From an uncultured Sulfitobacter sp. (lineage in GTDB: Bacteria > Pseudomonadota > Alphaproteobacteria > Rhodobacterales > Rhodobacteraceae): 64,000 bases of DNA. The first letter of the stretch is position 1, and every line of letters starts with the position of its first letter. A program made the position numbers and the translations under genes. The notes beneath the pieces were generated by a model that worked only from the letters and a program-made list of their open reading frames with translations, did not search any database and was not told where the DNA came from. This document shows positions 7,763 to 17,000 of the stretch, piece by piece. The stretch lies in assembly GCF_947499945.1 (NCBI RefSeq), contig NZ_CANMQD010000003.1, forward strand, positions 232,120 through 296,119, read 5' to 3'.

Positions 7763-8928
7763 GCGATACCAAATCGGACGCCGAGGGTCTTTCCCCGGCT
7801 GAGGACGTGCGGCGGGCCGTGACCGGCTTTGTCACACAATTCAAAGGCTTTCAGGCCGACATTGAGACCAAACTTCAACAAACAGAAGAGCGAATGACCA
7901 TGCTGGATCGTAAAACACTGACTGCTGCGCGTACACCTTTGGCGGGTGCCGCCGAGGCAGGTGCACCGCATAAAAAAGCCTTTAACGCTTACGTGCGTTC
8001 CGGCGATGATGATGGGCTGCGCGGGCTTGAGCTTGAGGGTAAGGCGCTGTCGGCAGCGGTGAATTCGGATGGCGGTTATCTCGTTGATCCGCAGACCAGT
8101 GATATTGTGAAATCTGTGCTCAACACGACGGCGTCGATCCGTGCGATTGCTACAGTCGTGAACGTCGAAGCGACCTCCTATGACGTTCTGGTAGATCACT
8201 CCGATGTGGGTGCGGGTTGGGCGACCGAAAGTTCCAATATCGGCGAATCCGAAACGCCGCAAATCGATCGTATCACCGTGCAGCTGCATGAGCTCAGCGC
8301 GCTGCCCAAGGCGTCACAACGTCTGTTGGATGATGCGGCGTTCGACATCGAGGGTTGGCTTGCTGGCCGTATCGCGGACAAGTTCGCCCGTGCAGAGGCG
8401 GGTGCTTTTATCAACGGTGATGGCATCGACAAGCCTAAGGGTTTCCTTGCCCATTCTACCGTCGATAATGATGTTTGGGCGTGGGGCAATCTTGGTTATG
8501 TGCCGACGGGCGTTGCTGGTGAAGTGACACCGGACGCGATTGTGGACGCGGTCTATGCACTGGGTGCGCAGTACCGTGCCAATGCGTCTTTTGTGATGAA
8601 TTCCAAAACGGCGGGACTGGTGCGCAAGCTCAAGGATATGGATGGCCGCTTCTTGTGGTCCGACGGTCTGGCAGCGGGTGAGCCTGCACGTCTGATGGGC
8701 TATCCCGTGTTGATTGCCGAGGATATGCCGGATGCGTCTGCTGATGCCTTTGCTATGGCGTTTGGTGATTTCGCAGCGGGTTACACAATCGCTGAGCGCC
8801 CTGATCTGCGTATCTTGCGTGACCCGTTCAGCGCCAAGCCGCACGTCCTCTTTTACGCCACCAAGCGTGTGGGCGGCGACGTGAGCGACTTTGCTGCGAT
8901 CAAGCTTGTGAAATTCGGCACTGCCTAA
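7759..8928 (+). CDS. g5: GTA g5, major capsid protein (HK97 fold)
   Basis: The 389-residue capsid protomer. An N-terminal coiled-coil delta domain (about residues 15-55, FKGFQADIETKLQQTEERM) acts as a scaffold and is removed by the g4 protease. The HK97 core follows from about residue 95 (SDGGYLVDPQTSDIV) through RLMGYPVLIAEDMP to the C terminus. The next gene is 176 bases away, much more than other gaps in this cluster. The gap carries heavy RNA structure, so capsid mRNA may have its own 3' end. Confidence 0.96.
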   Translation: MSDTKSDAEGLSPAEDVRRAVTGFVTQFKGFQADIETKLQQTEERMTMLDRKTLTAARTPLAGAAEAGAPHKKAFNAYVRSGDDDGLRGLELEGKALSAAVNSDGGYLVDPQTSDIVKSVLNTTASIRAIATVVNVEATSYDVLVDHSDVGAGWATESSNIGESETPQIDRITVQLHELSALPKASQRLLDDAAFDIEGWLAGRIADKFARAEAGAFINGDGIDKPKGFLAHSTVDNDVWAWGNLGYVPTGVAGEVTPDAIVDAVYALGAQYRANASFVMNSKTAGLVRKLKDMDGRFLWSDGLAAGEPARLMGYPVLIAEDMPDASADAFAMAFGDFAAGYTIAERPDLRILRDPFSAKPHVLFYATKRVGGDVSDFAAIKLVKFGTA

Positions 8929-8944
8929 AAACCGGTGCTGATAG

Positions 8945-9054
8945 CCGGAGCGGGAATTGTCCGCTCCGGTCCGGGCGTGCGCCCTGAATATTCCTCTGCG
9001 TTGTCTAGCTGCTCCCCTCCGACCGAGCAACGCAGAGGTGGGGTGCGCGTCCGG
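8945..9054 (+). other. nested RNA structure between GTA capsid and g6
   Basis: Two elements are visible. First is a perfect 9-bp hairpin (8945-8953 with 8961-8969, 7-nt loop). Second is a nested stem: the outer 14 pairs (8971-8984 with 9041-9054) include three G-U pairs, and they enclose a perfect 11-bp stem (8993-9003 with 9028-9038) with a 24-nt apical loop. No T-run follows, so it is not a classic terminator. The pairing through G-U suggests that RNA folding is what matters. A role in mRNA processing, 3'-end protection or partial termination after capsid is inference. Confidence 0.7.
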
Positions 9055-9104
9055 GAGGGGGGTCGCCTGCCGGGTTTTAATTTAGGTTTGAGAGAGGCTT
9101 TGGG

Positions 9105-9704
9105 ATGTTGATCGAAGAAACGAATGTGCCGGATGCGGCCCTGCCAGTCGCGGCGTTTAAGGCGCATTTGCGCATGGGGACGGGTTTTGCGGAAGATACG
9201 CTGCAGGATGCGGTATTGGGCAGCTTTTTACGTGCAGCCATGGCGGCGATCGAGGCGCGAACGGGTAAGATCCTGATTGAGCGGGAGTTTACGTTGTCAG
9301 TGACGACGCTTGGGGATGCGAATTCTGTGGCTTTGACGGTGGCACCTGTAACGGTGATCGCGGATGTGCAGCGGGTATCGCGAAGCGGTGCGCAGCAGTT
9401 GGTTGATGCGGCTACCTATTGGTTGGAACGGGACGGGCATACACCGAGATTGCGGGCAACGGGTGCCAGTCTGCCCACGCTTGAAACGGGGGGCGAGTTG
9501 CGCGTGCGTTTTCTAGCCGGATACGGGCCAGAGTGGGACGATGTGCCTGTTGATATACAGCAGGCAGTTTTGATGCTGGCTACGCATTATTATGAGTTCC
9601 GTCATGATACGGCGCTAGCGGCGGGATGTATGCCATTTGGTGTGACATCGCTGATTGAGCGGTTTCGCGTGATGCGGCTGGGCCGTAGCGGGGCGCAGGC
9701 ATGA
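9105..9704 (+). CDS. g6: GTA g6, head-tail connector/adaptor
   Basis: A 199-residue protein matching the phage gp6-like head-tail connector group, which forms the adaptor ring beneath the portal. The N terminus (VPDAALPVAAFKAHLRMG) and the stretch DVPVDIQQAVLMLATHYYEFRHD are typical of the family. The ATG is preceded by GAGAGAGG. Its stop overlaps the g7 start by four bases. Confidence 0.9.
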   Translation: MLIEETNVPDAALPVAAFKAHLRMGTGFAEDTLQDAVLGSFLRAAMAAIEARTGKILIEREFTLSVTTLGDANSVALTVAPVTVIADVQRVSRSGAQQLVDAATYWLERDGHTPRLRATGASLPTLETGGELRVRFLAGYGPEWDDVPVDIQQAVLMLATHYYEFRHDTALAAGCMPFGVTSLIERFRVMRLGRSGAQA

Positions 9705-10039
9705 GCGCGCCGCGCTTGAACCGTCAGCTGGTGTTGGAAGCGCCTGATGTGCTGAGCGACGGGGCGGGTGGTTTTATAAAGGGTTGGGTGCCTCTGGGCA
9801 TTGTTTGGGCGAATGTGACCTCTCGCAGCGGGCGGGAGACGGCGCAAAATGGCGCACCCGTCAGCCGCATGAGCTTTCGCATTATTGTGCGTGCGGCCCC
9901 TGCGGGCAGTGATAAGCGCCCCGCAGCGCAACAGCGATTTCGCGAGGGCGAGCGGATTTTCACCATCGAGGCTGTCGCGGAGCATGACCCTGAGGGTCGG
10001 TATCTGGCGTGCTTTGCCCAAGAGGAGCAGGTGGTATGA
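9701..10039 (+). CDS. g7: GTA g7, head-closure/stopper protein
   Basis: A 112-residue head-tail adaptor (SPP1 gp16-like group). The beta-rich sequence begins MSAPRLNRQLVLEAPDVLSDGAG-type, with the family hallmark GWVPLGIVWANV, followed by FREGERIFTIEAVAEHDPEGRYLACF. In R. capsulatus particles the product of this position is the stopper ring that holds DNA in the head. ATGA overlaps occur at both ends, so it is tightly coupled to g6 and g8. Confidence 0.88.
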   Translation: MSAPRLNRQLVLEAPDVLSDGAGGFIKGWVPLGIVWANVTSRSGRETAQNGAPVSRMSFRIIVRAAPAGSDKRPAAQQRFREGERIFTIEAVAEHDPEGRYLACFAQEEQVV

Positions 10040-10446
10040 GCTATGCAGTTTCAGGAGCACTTCAAGCCGCGGTTTTTGCGGCACTGATGTCTGATGTAGC
10101 ACTCAACGCATTGTTGGATAATGCGATTTATGATGCTGTGCCTGCGGGCAATGTGCCTGACATCTACGTGCGCCTTGGGTCGGAGACGGTGCGCGATGCA
10201 TCAGACGGGACTGGTGCGGGAGCGGTCCATTTTCTGACCGTCAGCGTCATTACCACAAGTCCGGGATTTGCGAGTGCCAAAGCGGCGGCGGCGGCGGTGA
10301 GTGATGCCTTGCACGAGGCTGATCTGACGCTGACGCGGGGCAGTTTGATCTCGTTGCGGTTCGAGCGGGCAACGGCGCGGCGCATTGATGCGGCTAGTGC
10401 GCGGCAGATTGATCTACGGTTTCGCGCGCGGGTCTCAGACGATTGA
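10036..10446 (+). CDS. g8: GTA g8, tail terminator (DUF3168)
   Basis: A 136-residue DUF3168 protein. The family signature ALFAALMSDVALNAL-like helix leads, followed by the DIYVRLGSETVRDASDGTGAG strand pair. This family forms the tail terminator ring that joins the tail tube to the head. I start it at the ATG at 10036, which overlaps the g7 stop by four bases; an in-frame extension to 10009 lies wholly inside g7 and is less likely. Confidence 0.88.
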   Translation: MSYAVSGALQAAVFAALMSDVALNALLDNAIYDAVPAGNVPDIYVRLGSETVRDASDGTGAGAVHFLTVSVITTSPGFASAKAAAAAVSDALHEADLTLTRGSLISLRFERATARRIDAASARQIDLRFRARVSDD

Positions 10447-10514
10447 CCAAATGCGCCCCAAACACGGACGACGGATTTTCAACGCCAAATGGCATACTAC
10501 AGGAGTAGACAACG

Positions 10515-10946
10515 ATGGCTGTTCAAGCAGGTAAAGACCTTTTGGTCAAAGTGGATATGAGCACCGATGGCAACTACGAGACCATCGCAGGACTGCGTGC
10601 GACTCGTATCAGTTTCAACGCGGAAGCGGTGGATGTGACAGCGCTCGACAGTCAGGGCGGCTGGCGCGAGTTGCTGGCGGGAGCGGGTGTGCGCTCCGCT
10701 GCGATCAGCGGGTCGGGGGTGTTTCGCGACGAGGCCACGGACGAGCGTGCACGTCAGTTGCTGTTTGATGGTTTGACGCCGAATTTTCAAGTGGTGATCC
10801 CTGAATTCGGCATCGTGGAGGGACCGTTTCAGGTGACTTCACTGGAATATGCAGGCCAGCTCAACGGTGAAGCGACATACGAGTTGTCGCTGGCCTCTGC
10901 GGGTGAGTTGCAGTTCATCCCGTACGTCGATCCGGTTGAAGAGTAA
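10515..10946 (+). CDS. g9: GTA g9, major tail tube protein (TP901-1 family)
   Basis: A 143-residue tail tube subunit. MAVQAGKDLLVKVD opens the beta-sandwich, and the family signature EAVDVTALDSQGGWRELLAGAG follows. The C-terminal FQVTSLEYAGQLNGEATYELSL is a typical tail-tube strand set. AGGAG sits nine bases before the ATG. A 68-base gap separates it from g8, long enough for its own ribosome site. The stop overlaps the g10 ATG by one base (TAATG). Confidence 0.92.
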   Translation: MAVQAGKDLLVKVDMSTDGNYETIAGLRATRISFNAEAVDVTALDSQGGWRELLAGAGVRSAAISGSGVFRDEATDERARQLLFDGLTPNFQVVIPEFGIVEGPFQVTSLEYAGQLNGEATYELSLASAGELQFIPYVDPVEE

Positions 10947-11260
10947 TGGCAAATCGGTGGAGGGGAGAAGTGGTGCTTGTTGTGGATGGCCAGCACCAGC
11001 GGATGCGCCTGACATTGGGCGCTTTGGCCGAGTTGGAAGAAGACCTCGCCGAGCCGTCGCTCATGGCACTGGTGCAGCGGTTCGAGAATGGCGCGTTCAG
11101 CACGCGTGATGTGCTGGCGCTGCTATGTGCGGGGCTGCGTGGTGGGGGCGTGCAGATGGAGCCTGATGCTTTGGCTGCGGCAGAGATCGGCGGTGGTCCC
11201 ATGCGTGCAGCACAGGCGGCTGCGGAGCTTTTGGCGCGAGCGTTTGTGGTGGAAGCGTGA
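10946..11260 (+). CDS. g10: GTA g10, tail-assembly protein of the GTA-gp10 family
   Basis: A 104-residue protein carrying the conserved TLGALAELEEDLAEPSL segment and ending in an alanine-rich helix. Its place between the tail tube and tape measure genes is where phages encode tail-assembly chaperones, so a chaperone role is the natural guess, but it is not shown. It overlaps g9 by one base and g10.1 by four bases. I found no slippery heptamer that would make it a frameshift fusion. Confidence 0.85.
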   Translation: MANRWRGEVVLVVDGQHQRMRLTLGALAELEEDLAEPSLMALVQRFENGAFSTRDVLALLCAGLRGGGVQMEPDALAAAEIGGGPMRAAQAAAELLARAFVVEA

Positions 11261-11466
11261 AAGCCGGCTTTGACTGGCCTGCGCTGATGCGGGCGGGGCT
11301 GTATGGATTGGGGCTTTCGCCTGACACTTTCTGGGCACTGACGCCTGCGGAATTGCAGATGATGCTGGGCAGTAAGGCGGGCGATGGCCCGATGCTGAGT
11401 GAGGGGCTGGCCGCCCTTATGGCGGCATACCCTGACACAATAAAGGATCAAGATGATGATGGATGA
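11257..11466 (+). CDS. g10.1: GTA g10.1, small tail-assembly protein
   Basis: A 69-residue protein starting with GTG inside the g10 stop (GTGA). It has the family pattern FDWPALMRAGLYGLGLSPDTFW then LTPAELQMML, known from the small gene between g10 and the tape measure gene in rhodobacterial GTAs. The function is probably in tail assembly, given its place; this is inference. Its last 14 bases overlap g11. Confidence 0.85.
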   Translation: MKAGFDWPALMRAGLYGLGLSPDTFWALTPAELQMMLGSKAGDGPMLSEGLAALMAAYPDTIKDQDDDG

Positions 11467-12118
11467 CGGTTTTGACGATCTGGCAGCAGATGCGCAATCG
11501 CTAAACCAAACGCTGGGGCAAACGAGTGTTTTGGTGTCTGGATTTGACAGTGAGTTGCGGCGGATGAGTACGTCGCTTTCGGCGACGGGCAAGGATGTGG
11601 CGACGCTTGAGAAGGGCCTGAGCCGTGGATTACGCAAGGCATTCGACGGTGTGGCCTTCGACGGGATGAAGCTGTCGGATGCGTTGAGCACTGTGGCGCA
11701 ATCGCTCTCCAACAGTGCGTATAATGCTGCGATGAAGCCTGTGACGGATCATTTCGGTGGGCTGCTCACGCAGGGGATTGGCGGGCTGGTTCAGGGAGTT
11801 TTACCCTTTGCCAATGGGGCGCCTTTTAGCGCTGGCCGTGTGATGCCTTTTGCGGACGGGGGTGTTGTCTCCCAGGCGACGCATTTCGGGATGCGCGGTG
11901 GCATGGGTGTAATGGGCGAGGCGGGGCCGGAAGCGATTATGCCGCTGGCACGCGGTCCTGACGGCAAACTGGGCGTAAAAGCTGGTGGCGGCGGTGGCGG
12001 TGGAGCGACTGTGGTGATGAACATTACCACGCCCGATGTTGCAGGCTTCCAACGCTCACGCGGGCAGATCGCCGCACAAATGAGCCGCGCCCTGAGCGCT
12101 GGCCAGAAAAACCGTTGA
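11453..12118 (+). CDS. g11: GTA g11, tail tape measure protein
   Basis: A 221-residue tape measure protein that sets tail length and fills the tube lumen. Its shortness fits the short GTA tail; siphophage equivalents are several times longer. It has an N-terminal helical half and a glycine-rich hydrophobic centre (HFGGLLTQGIGGLVQG). GMRGGMGVMGEAGPEAIMPL follows, a common tape-measure/tail motif, and then a polyglycine run. Three consecutive candidate ATG codons (11453, 11456, 11459) mark the start. Confidence 0.9.
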   Translation: MMMDDGFDDLAADAQSLNQTLGQTSVLVSGFDSELRRMSTSLSATGKDVATLEKGLSRGLRKAFDGVAFDGMKLSDALSTVAQSLSNSAYNAAMKPVTDHFGGLLTQGIGGLVQGVLPFANGAPFSAGRVMPFADGGVVSQATHFGMRGGMGVMGEAGPEAIMPLARGPDGKLGVKAGGGGGGGATVVMNITTPDVAGFQRSRGQIAAQMSRALSAGQKNR

Positions 12119-12134
12119 TAGAGGGGGAGCAGCT

Positions 12135-12767
12135 ATGAACTTTCACGAGGTACAATTTCCAACCGATCTGAGCTTTGGTGCGCTTGGCGGTCCCCAGCGG
12201 CGGGTCGACGTAGTGACGCTTGCCAATGGCTATGAGGAGCGCAACACGCCTTGGGCGCATTCCCGCCGTGTCTATGATGCCGGATTGGGGTTGCGTTCGC
12301 TTGACGATGTTGAGGCAGTGATTGCGTTTTACGAGGCACGTTTTGGCCAGATGTTCGGATTTCGCTGGAAAGACTGGTCAGATTTTAAATCGGGCAAGCC
12401 CTCTGTAGCGATCAATCGGCAAGACCAGCAGATTGCATTGGGTGATGGTGTCACAACCGAATTCCAGCTGATCAAGAGCTACCGCTCGGGTGGGCATATA
12501 TATAAGCGGCCAATCACCAAGCCTGTCAAAGGTTCCGTGTTGGTCGCGGTTGAGCAGGACGACAAGCTTGAGGCCGTAGACTATGTAGTCAATGACATCT
12601 CTGGTGTGATCACTTTTAAGGATGCCCCCGATCCCGACACACGGGTCTTTGCCGGATATGAGTTTGACGTGCCTGTGCGCTTTGACAGTGACAGTCTGCT
12701 GACCAATATCGCAAGCTTCAATGCCGGACAGGTGCCGGACATTCCGGTGCGTGAGGTGCGGGTATGA
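12135..12767 (+). CDS. g12: GTA g12, distal tail protein (DUF2460)
   Basis: A 210-residue DUF2460 protein. It opens MNFHEVQFPTDLSFGALGGP, the family hallmark, and contains the FGFRWKDWSDFKSG block. In R. capsulatus particles the product at this position forms the distal tail ring that connects tube and baseplate. GGGGGAG lies before the ATG. Four bases overlap g13. Confidence 0.93.
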   Translation: MNFHEVQFPTDLSFGALGGPQRRVDVVTLANGYEERNTPWAHSRRVYDAGLGLRSLDDVEAVIAFYEARFGQMFGFRWKDWSDFKSGKPSVAINRQDQQIALGDGVTTEFQLIKSYRSGGHIYKRPITKPVKGSVLVAVEQDDKLEAVDYVVNDISGVITFKDAPDPDTRVFAGYEFDVPVRFDSDSLLTNIASFNAGQVPDIPVREVRV

Positions 12768-13654
12768 GCGGGACATTTAATGCGGCGCTGGCAGCGCATC
12801 TTGAGGGTGGTCTCACTACGGTTTGTCATGCGTGGGCGATCACACGCAAAGATGGCGAAGTTTTTGCATTTACTGATCATGACCTTCCACTGCGTTTTGC
12901 GGGTTTCGACTTTCGGGCGGATACGGGACTGAGTGCGCTGGCGCTTGCCCAGTCGACGGGACTGTCGGTGGATAACTCTGAGGCATTGGGCGCTTTGTCA
13001 GACGCCTCCCTGCGCGAGGACGAGATCGAGCAAGGGCGGTTTGACGGAGCTGAGATACAGGCATGGTTAGTCAACTGGGCGGATACGTCCCAGCATTGGC
13101 TTAACTTTCGTGGTCATCTGGGGGAATTGACGCGGGCAGGCGGGGGCTTTCGGGCCGAGCTGCGCGGCTTGACCGAAGCGCTGAACCGTCCTTTGGGGCG
13201 GGTCTATCAAAAACCATGCTCTGCTGTATTGGGCGATCGAACCTGCCGGTTTAATCTGGCTCAGGAAAGCTATGCCCAAGTGATACCCGTGCAGACAGTG
13301 GAGGGGACGCGTCGATTTATCTGGCAGGATTTTCTGGCGTTTGATGCTGATTGGTTTACACGGGGCCGGCTGGAAGTTCTGGATGGGCCTGCTGCGGGCC
13401 TTTGGGGGACGATCAAGTCGGACAGGGTCGAAAATAACGCGCGGGTTATCGAGCTTTGGGAGCCTATTCGCGGTGCAGTTGGTGTTGGTACGCAAGTGCG
13501 GCTGGTTGCGGGCTGCGACAAGCGGGTGGAGACCTGTCGACTTAAATTCAACAACTTCGACAATTTTCAGGGTTTTCCCGATCTTCCGAATGAGGATTGG
13601 GTCGTGTCTGTGCCCAGCAGTTCCAATATCAACAGCGGAGGATCGCTGCGATGA
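12764..13654 (+). CDS. g13: GTA g13, baseplate hub protein (DUF2163)
   Basis: A 296-residue DUF2163 (phage BR0599-like) protein forming the tail hub. The N-terminal domain has FTDHDLPLRFAGFDF; the C-terminal domain has two cysteine pairs, Cys152/Cys161 and Cys251/Cys258. These match the iron-sulfur ligands I recall being described in the R. capsulatus GTA hub. The motif FDNFQGFPDLPNEDWV near the C terminus is the family signature. It overlaps g14 by four bases. Confidence 0.93.
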   Translation: MSGTFNAALAAHLEGGLTTVCHAWAITRKDGEVFAFTDHDLPLRFAGFDFRADTGLSALALAQSTGLSVDNSEALGALSDASLREDEIEQGRFDGAEIQAWLVNWADTSQHWLNFRGHLGELTRAGGGFRAELRGLTEALNRPLGRVYQKPCSAVLGDRTCRFNLAQESYAQVIPVQTVEGTRRFIWQDFLAFDADWFTRGRLEVLDGPAAGLWGTIKSDRVENNARVIELWEPIRGAVGVGTQVRLVAGCDKRVETCRLKFNNFDNFQGFPDLPNEDWVVSVPSSSNINSGGSLR

Positions 13655-14091
13655 TTGGTGCGGGTATTGTAACTGCGGCGCAGCGCTGGATTGGAACGCC
13701 TTATGTGCATCAAGCGGCGGTAAGGGGGGCAGGGTGTGATTGTCTAGGTTTGGTGCGCGGCGTGTGGCGCGAAGTTTACGGTCAGGAGCCTGAGGCAGCA
13801 CCTGCGTACTCGATGGACTGGTCTGAACCTCAGGGGGAGGAGCGTTTGTGGGCAGCGGCATTGCGCCATTTGACTGCGAAGCCTGTGATCGCTGCTTGTA
13901 CGGGTGATCTGCTACTTTTCCGCATGCGGCAGGGCGCAGTGGCCAAGCATTTGGGGATCATGTCCCGCGACGGTCCGCAGCCGCGATTTATCCACGCATA
14001 TTCACGCCACGGCGTGGTCGAGAGTGCGCTTAGCACTGCATGGCACCGCCGTGTGGTTGCGTGTTTTGAATTTCCCGAGGAGGTCATCTGA
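13651..14091 (+). CDS. g14: GTA g14, NlpC/P60 cell-wall peptidase
   Basis: A 146-residue cysteine peptidase of the NlpC/P60 fold. It is thought to cut peptide cross-links in the recipient's cell wall as the GTA injects DNA. Catalytic Cys31 lies in GCDCLGLV, with His100 (VAKHLGIM) and His115 as the other active-site residues. The start at 13651 overlaps the g13 stop; the longer frame from 13597 would lie inside g13. The last base is shared with g15. Confidence 0.93.
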   Translation: MIGAGIVTAAQRWIGTPYVHQAAVRGAGCDCLGLVRGVWREVYGQEPEAAPAYSMDWSEPQGEERLWAAALRHLTAKPVIAACTGDLLLFRMRQGAVAKHLGIMSRDGPQPRFIHAYSRHGVVESALSTAWHRRVVACFEFPEEVI

Positions 14092-17000
14092 TGGCGACGA
14101 TATTATTCTCAGCGGCGGGTGCCGCAGTTGGCGGCTCTGTCGGCGGTACGCTTGCGGGGCTATCCTCGGTTGCCGTTGGGCGAGCGGTGGGTGCCACCCT
14201 CGGTCGCGTGGTTGATCAAAAAATCCTCGGAAGTGGCGGGCAGGCGGTCGAGACCGGCAAGGTTGATCGGTTTCGGCTGACCGGGGCCGGGGAAGGCGAT
14301 CCGATTTCGCAGCTTTACGGGCGGTTGCGTTTGGGGGGGCAAGTAATTTGGGCGTCGGATTTCGAAGAGGTCAGCACGAGCAGTGGTGGCGGCAAAGGCG
14401 GCAGTTCGCAACCGCAAACCACCGGGTACAGCTATACTGTGAACGTGGCGATTGCGCTGTGTGAGGGTGAAATCACGCGGGTGGGGCGCATCTGGGCGGA
14501 TGGTGAAGAGATCGCACCTGATGATATCAATATGACGGTTTACACCGGCAACACAGAGCAGCAGCCTGATCCCCTGATGGAGGCTATTGAGGGCACCGGT
14601 ATGGTTCCCGCCTATCGCGGGACCGCTTATGTGGTGATGGAGGCGCTGGCGTTGCAGCAGTTTGGCAACCGTGTACCGCAATTCAGCTTTGAGGTGATCC
14701 GCCCCGAGCAGCGCGGTGCGCAGGGTGCTGAGCATGCGCTCAGCTACGGTGTCGAAGGAGTGGCGTTGATACCGGGGACGGGGGAATATGCACTTGCAAC
14801 CACGCCTGTTAGTTATGAGGGCGAAGGGCAGGCGCGCTGGAGTGCTAATATCAACTCACCTTCTGGCAAGACCGATTTTGCGACCTCGATTGAGGCGCTG
14901 GATGAGGAGTTGCCCGAGTTGAAGGCAGCCTCATTAGTCGTTTCGTGGTTCGGATCTGATTTGCGGATGGGGGAATGTCTGGTTCAGCCGAAAGTCGAAG
15001 ACCCCGACATCGATGGCGAGGAGATGCCTTGGGCCGTTGCCGGGGTCTTGCGGAACGTGGCTGAAGTTATTGCACGCGGTGTGGACGCGCGACCGATCTA
15101 TGGGGGAACCCCCGCAGATGCTGCCGTGATCGAGGCCATTCAGGCGATGAACGCGGCGGGTAAAGCGGTAATGTTTTATCCCTTTATTCTGATGGACCAG
15201 ATTGAAGGCAACACTTTGCCGAACCCCTATAACGGAGAAGAGGGGCAACCAGCGCTACCTTGGCGCGGGCGGATCACATTAGAGCGCGCGCCGGGACAGG
15301 AGGGTTCTGCTGACGTAACGGCGGCGGCAGAAGCAGAAGTTACGGCCTTTTTTGGAACTGTTCAAGCGTCTGATTTTGCAGTTGTTGATGGTGTCGTTAG
15401 CTACAGCGGTCCGCAAGAGTGGACGTTGTCGCGGTTTATCCTGCATTATGCAGCGCTTTGCAAAGCGGCGGGGGGCGTTGATGCGTTCTGCATCGGCTCC
15501 GAGATGCGTGGGCTCACGCAGATTCGCTCGGCGCGCAATGTTTTTCCTGCAGTTCAGGCATTTATTGGGCTGGCGGCGCAGGTCCGTGCGATTGTCGGGC
15601 CTGATACGAAAATCAGCTATGCTGCGGATTGGAGCGAGTACTTCGGGTATCAGCCGCAGGACGGTACAGGGGATCGCCTGTTCCACCTCGATCCGCTCTG
15701 GGCGGACCCTGAGATCGATTTTATCGGGATAGACAATTACATGCCCCTATCGGATTGGCGTGAGGGCGTGGATCATGTGGATGCGCAGGATTGGGATGAC
15801 ATCTATAACCTGCGGTATCTGCAATCCAACATTGAAGGTGGTGAGGGCTATGATTGGTATTATGGCTCGATCGAGGAGCGCGAGGCGCAAATTCGCACGC
15901 CAATTACGGATGGTGCATATGATGAGCCGTGGATCTATCGCTATAAGGACATCCGCAACTGGTGGAGTAACCTGCACCATGACCGTATTGACGGCGAGCG
16001 CAACAATGACCCAACAGTGTGGTTGCCGGGGCACAAGCCTGTCTGGTTTACCGAATATGGCTGTGCTGCAATTGATAAAGGAACCAACCAACCCAACAAG
16101 TTTCTTGACCTGAAATCATCTGAAAGCAGCCTGCCACGGTATTCTGACGGGGGGCGCGATGATCTTATCCAGATGCAATATCTGCGGGCCATGATTGATT
16201 ATTGGGCGCAGGCGGCAAATAATCCACAGGGCATCGAATACGAAGGCTACATGATCGACATGCGGCGTGCGTTCGTGTGGGCATGGGATGTGCGGCCCTA
16301 TCCGTTCTTTCCCAACAGCCGCGATCTGTGGAGTGATGGCAGCAACTATGCACGAGGGCATTGGCTAAACGGGCGCAGCTCCGCACGCAGCCTTGCTTCT
16401 GTGGTTGACGAAATTTGCACTCGCGCTGGTCTGGCGGCCTTTGATACTGAGCGGCTTTACGGTGTTGTGCGGGGTTATGGCGTCTCTGATAACGGGGATG
16501 CGCGGGCCTCGCTGCAACCGCTTATGCTCCGTTATGGATTTGATGCGGTTGAGCGTGACGGTGTGCTGGTGTTTCGGATGCGTAACGGACTACGCGAAAC
16601 CAATTTGGATACAGACCGTATGGCCGTCAGCCCCGACCTTGACGGTACGACAGTACAAGTGCGCGAGCCTGATGCTACCCTCTCTGGGCGGATGCGGTTG
16701 AGATTTATTCAGGCCGACGCGAGTTTTGACGTGATTTCAGAGGAAGCGGTTCTGCCTGACGAGGAAACACATGCGGTGGCTGCGACGGAGTTCAGCATGG
16801 TGCTGACCCGTGCCGAAGGACGTCAGGTCGCGGAGCGCTGGCTGAATGAGGCGCGGATCGCACGCGAGACAGTGCAATTTGCTTTGCCTCCGTCCAAGAT
16901 GGCGGTGCGGGCGGGTGATATCGTCTCGCTTCCTGCGGATCAGGGGGAGCAATCATCATTATTCCGTATTGACCGCGTGGATCAGGCCGAATTCCAGCAG

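Noticed and set aside
10946..11466. Programmed frameshift joining g10 and g10.1, as in phage tail chaperones
   Set aside because: No slippery heptamer was seen near the overlap, and the GTGA start fits ordinary coupling.
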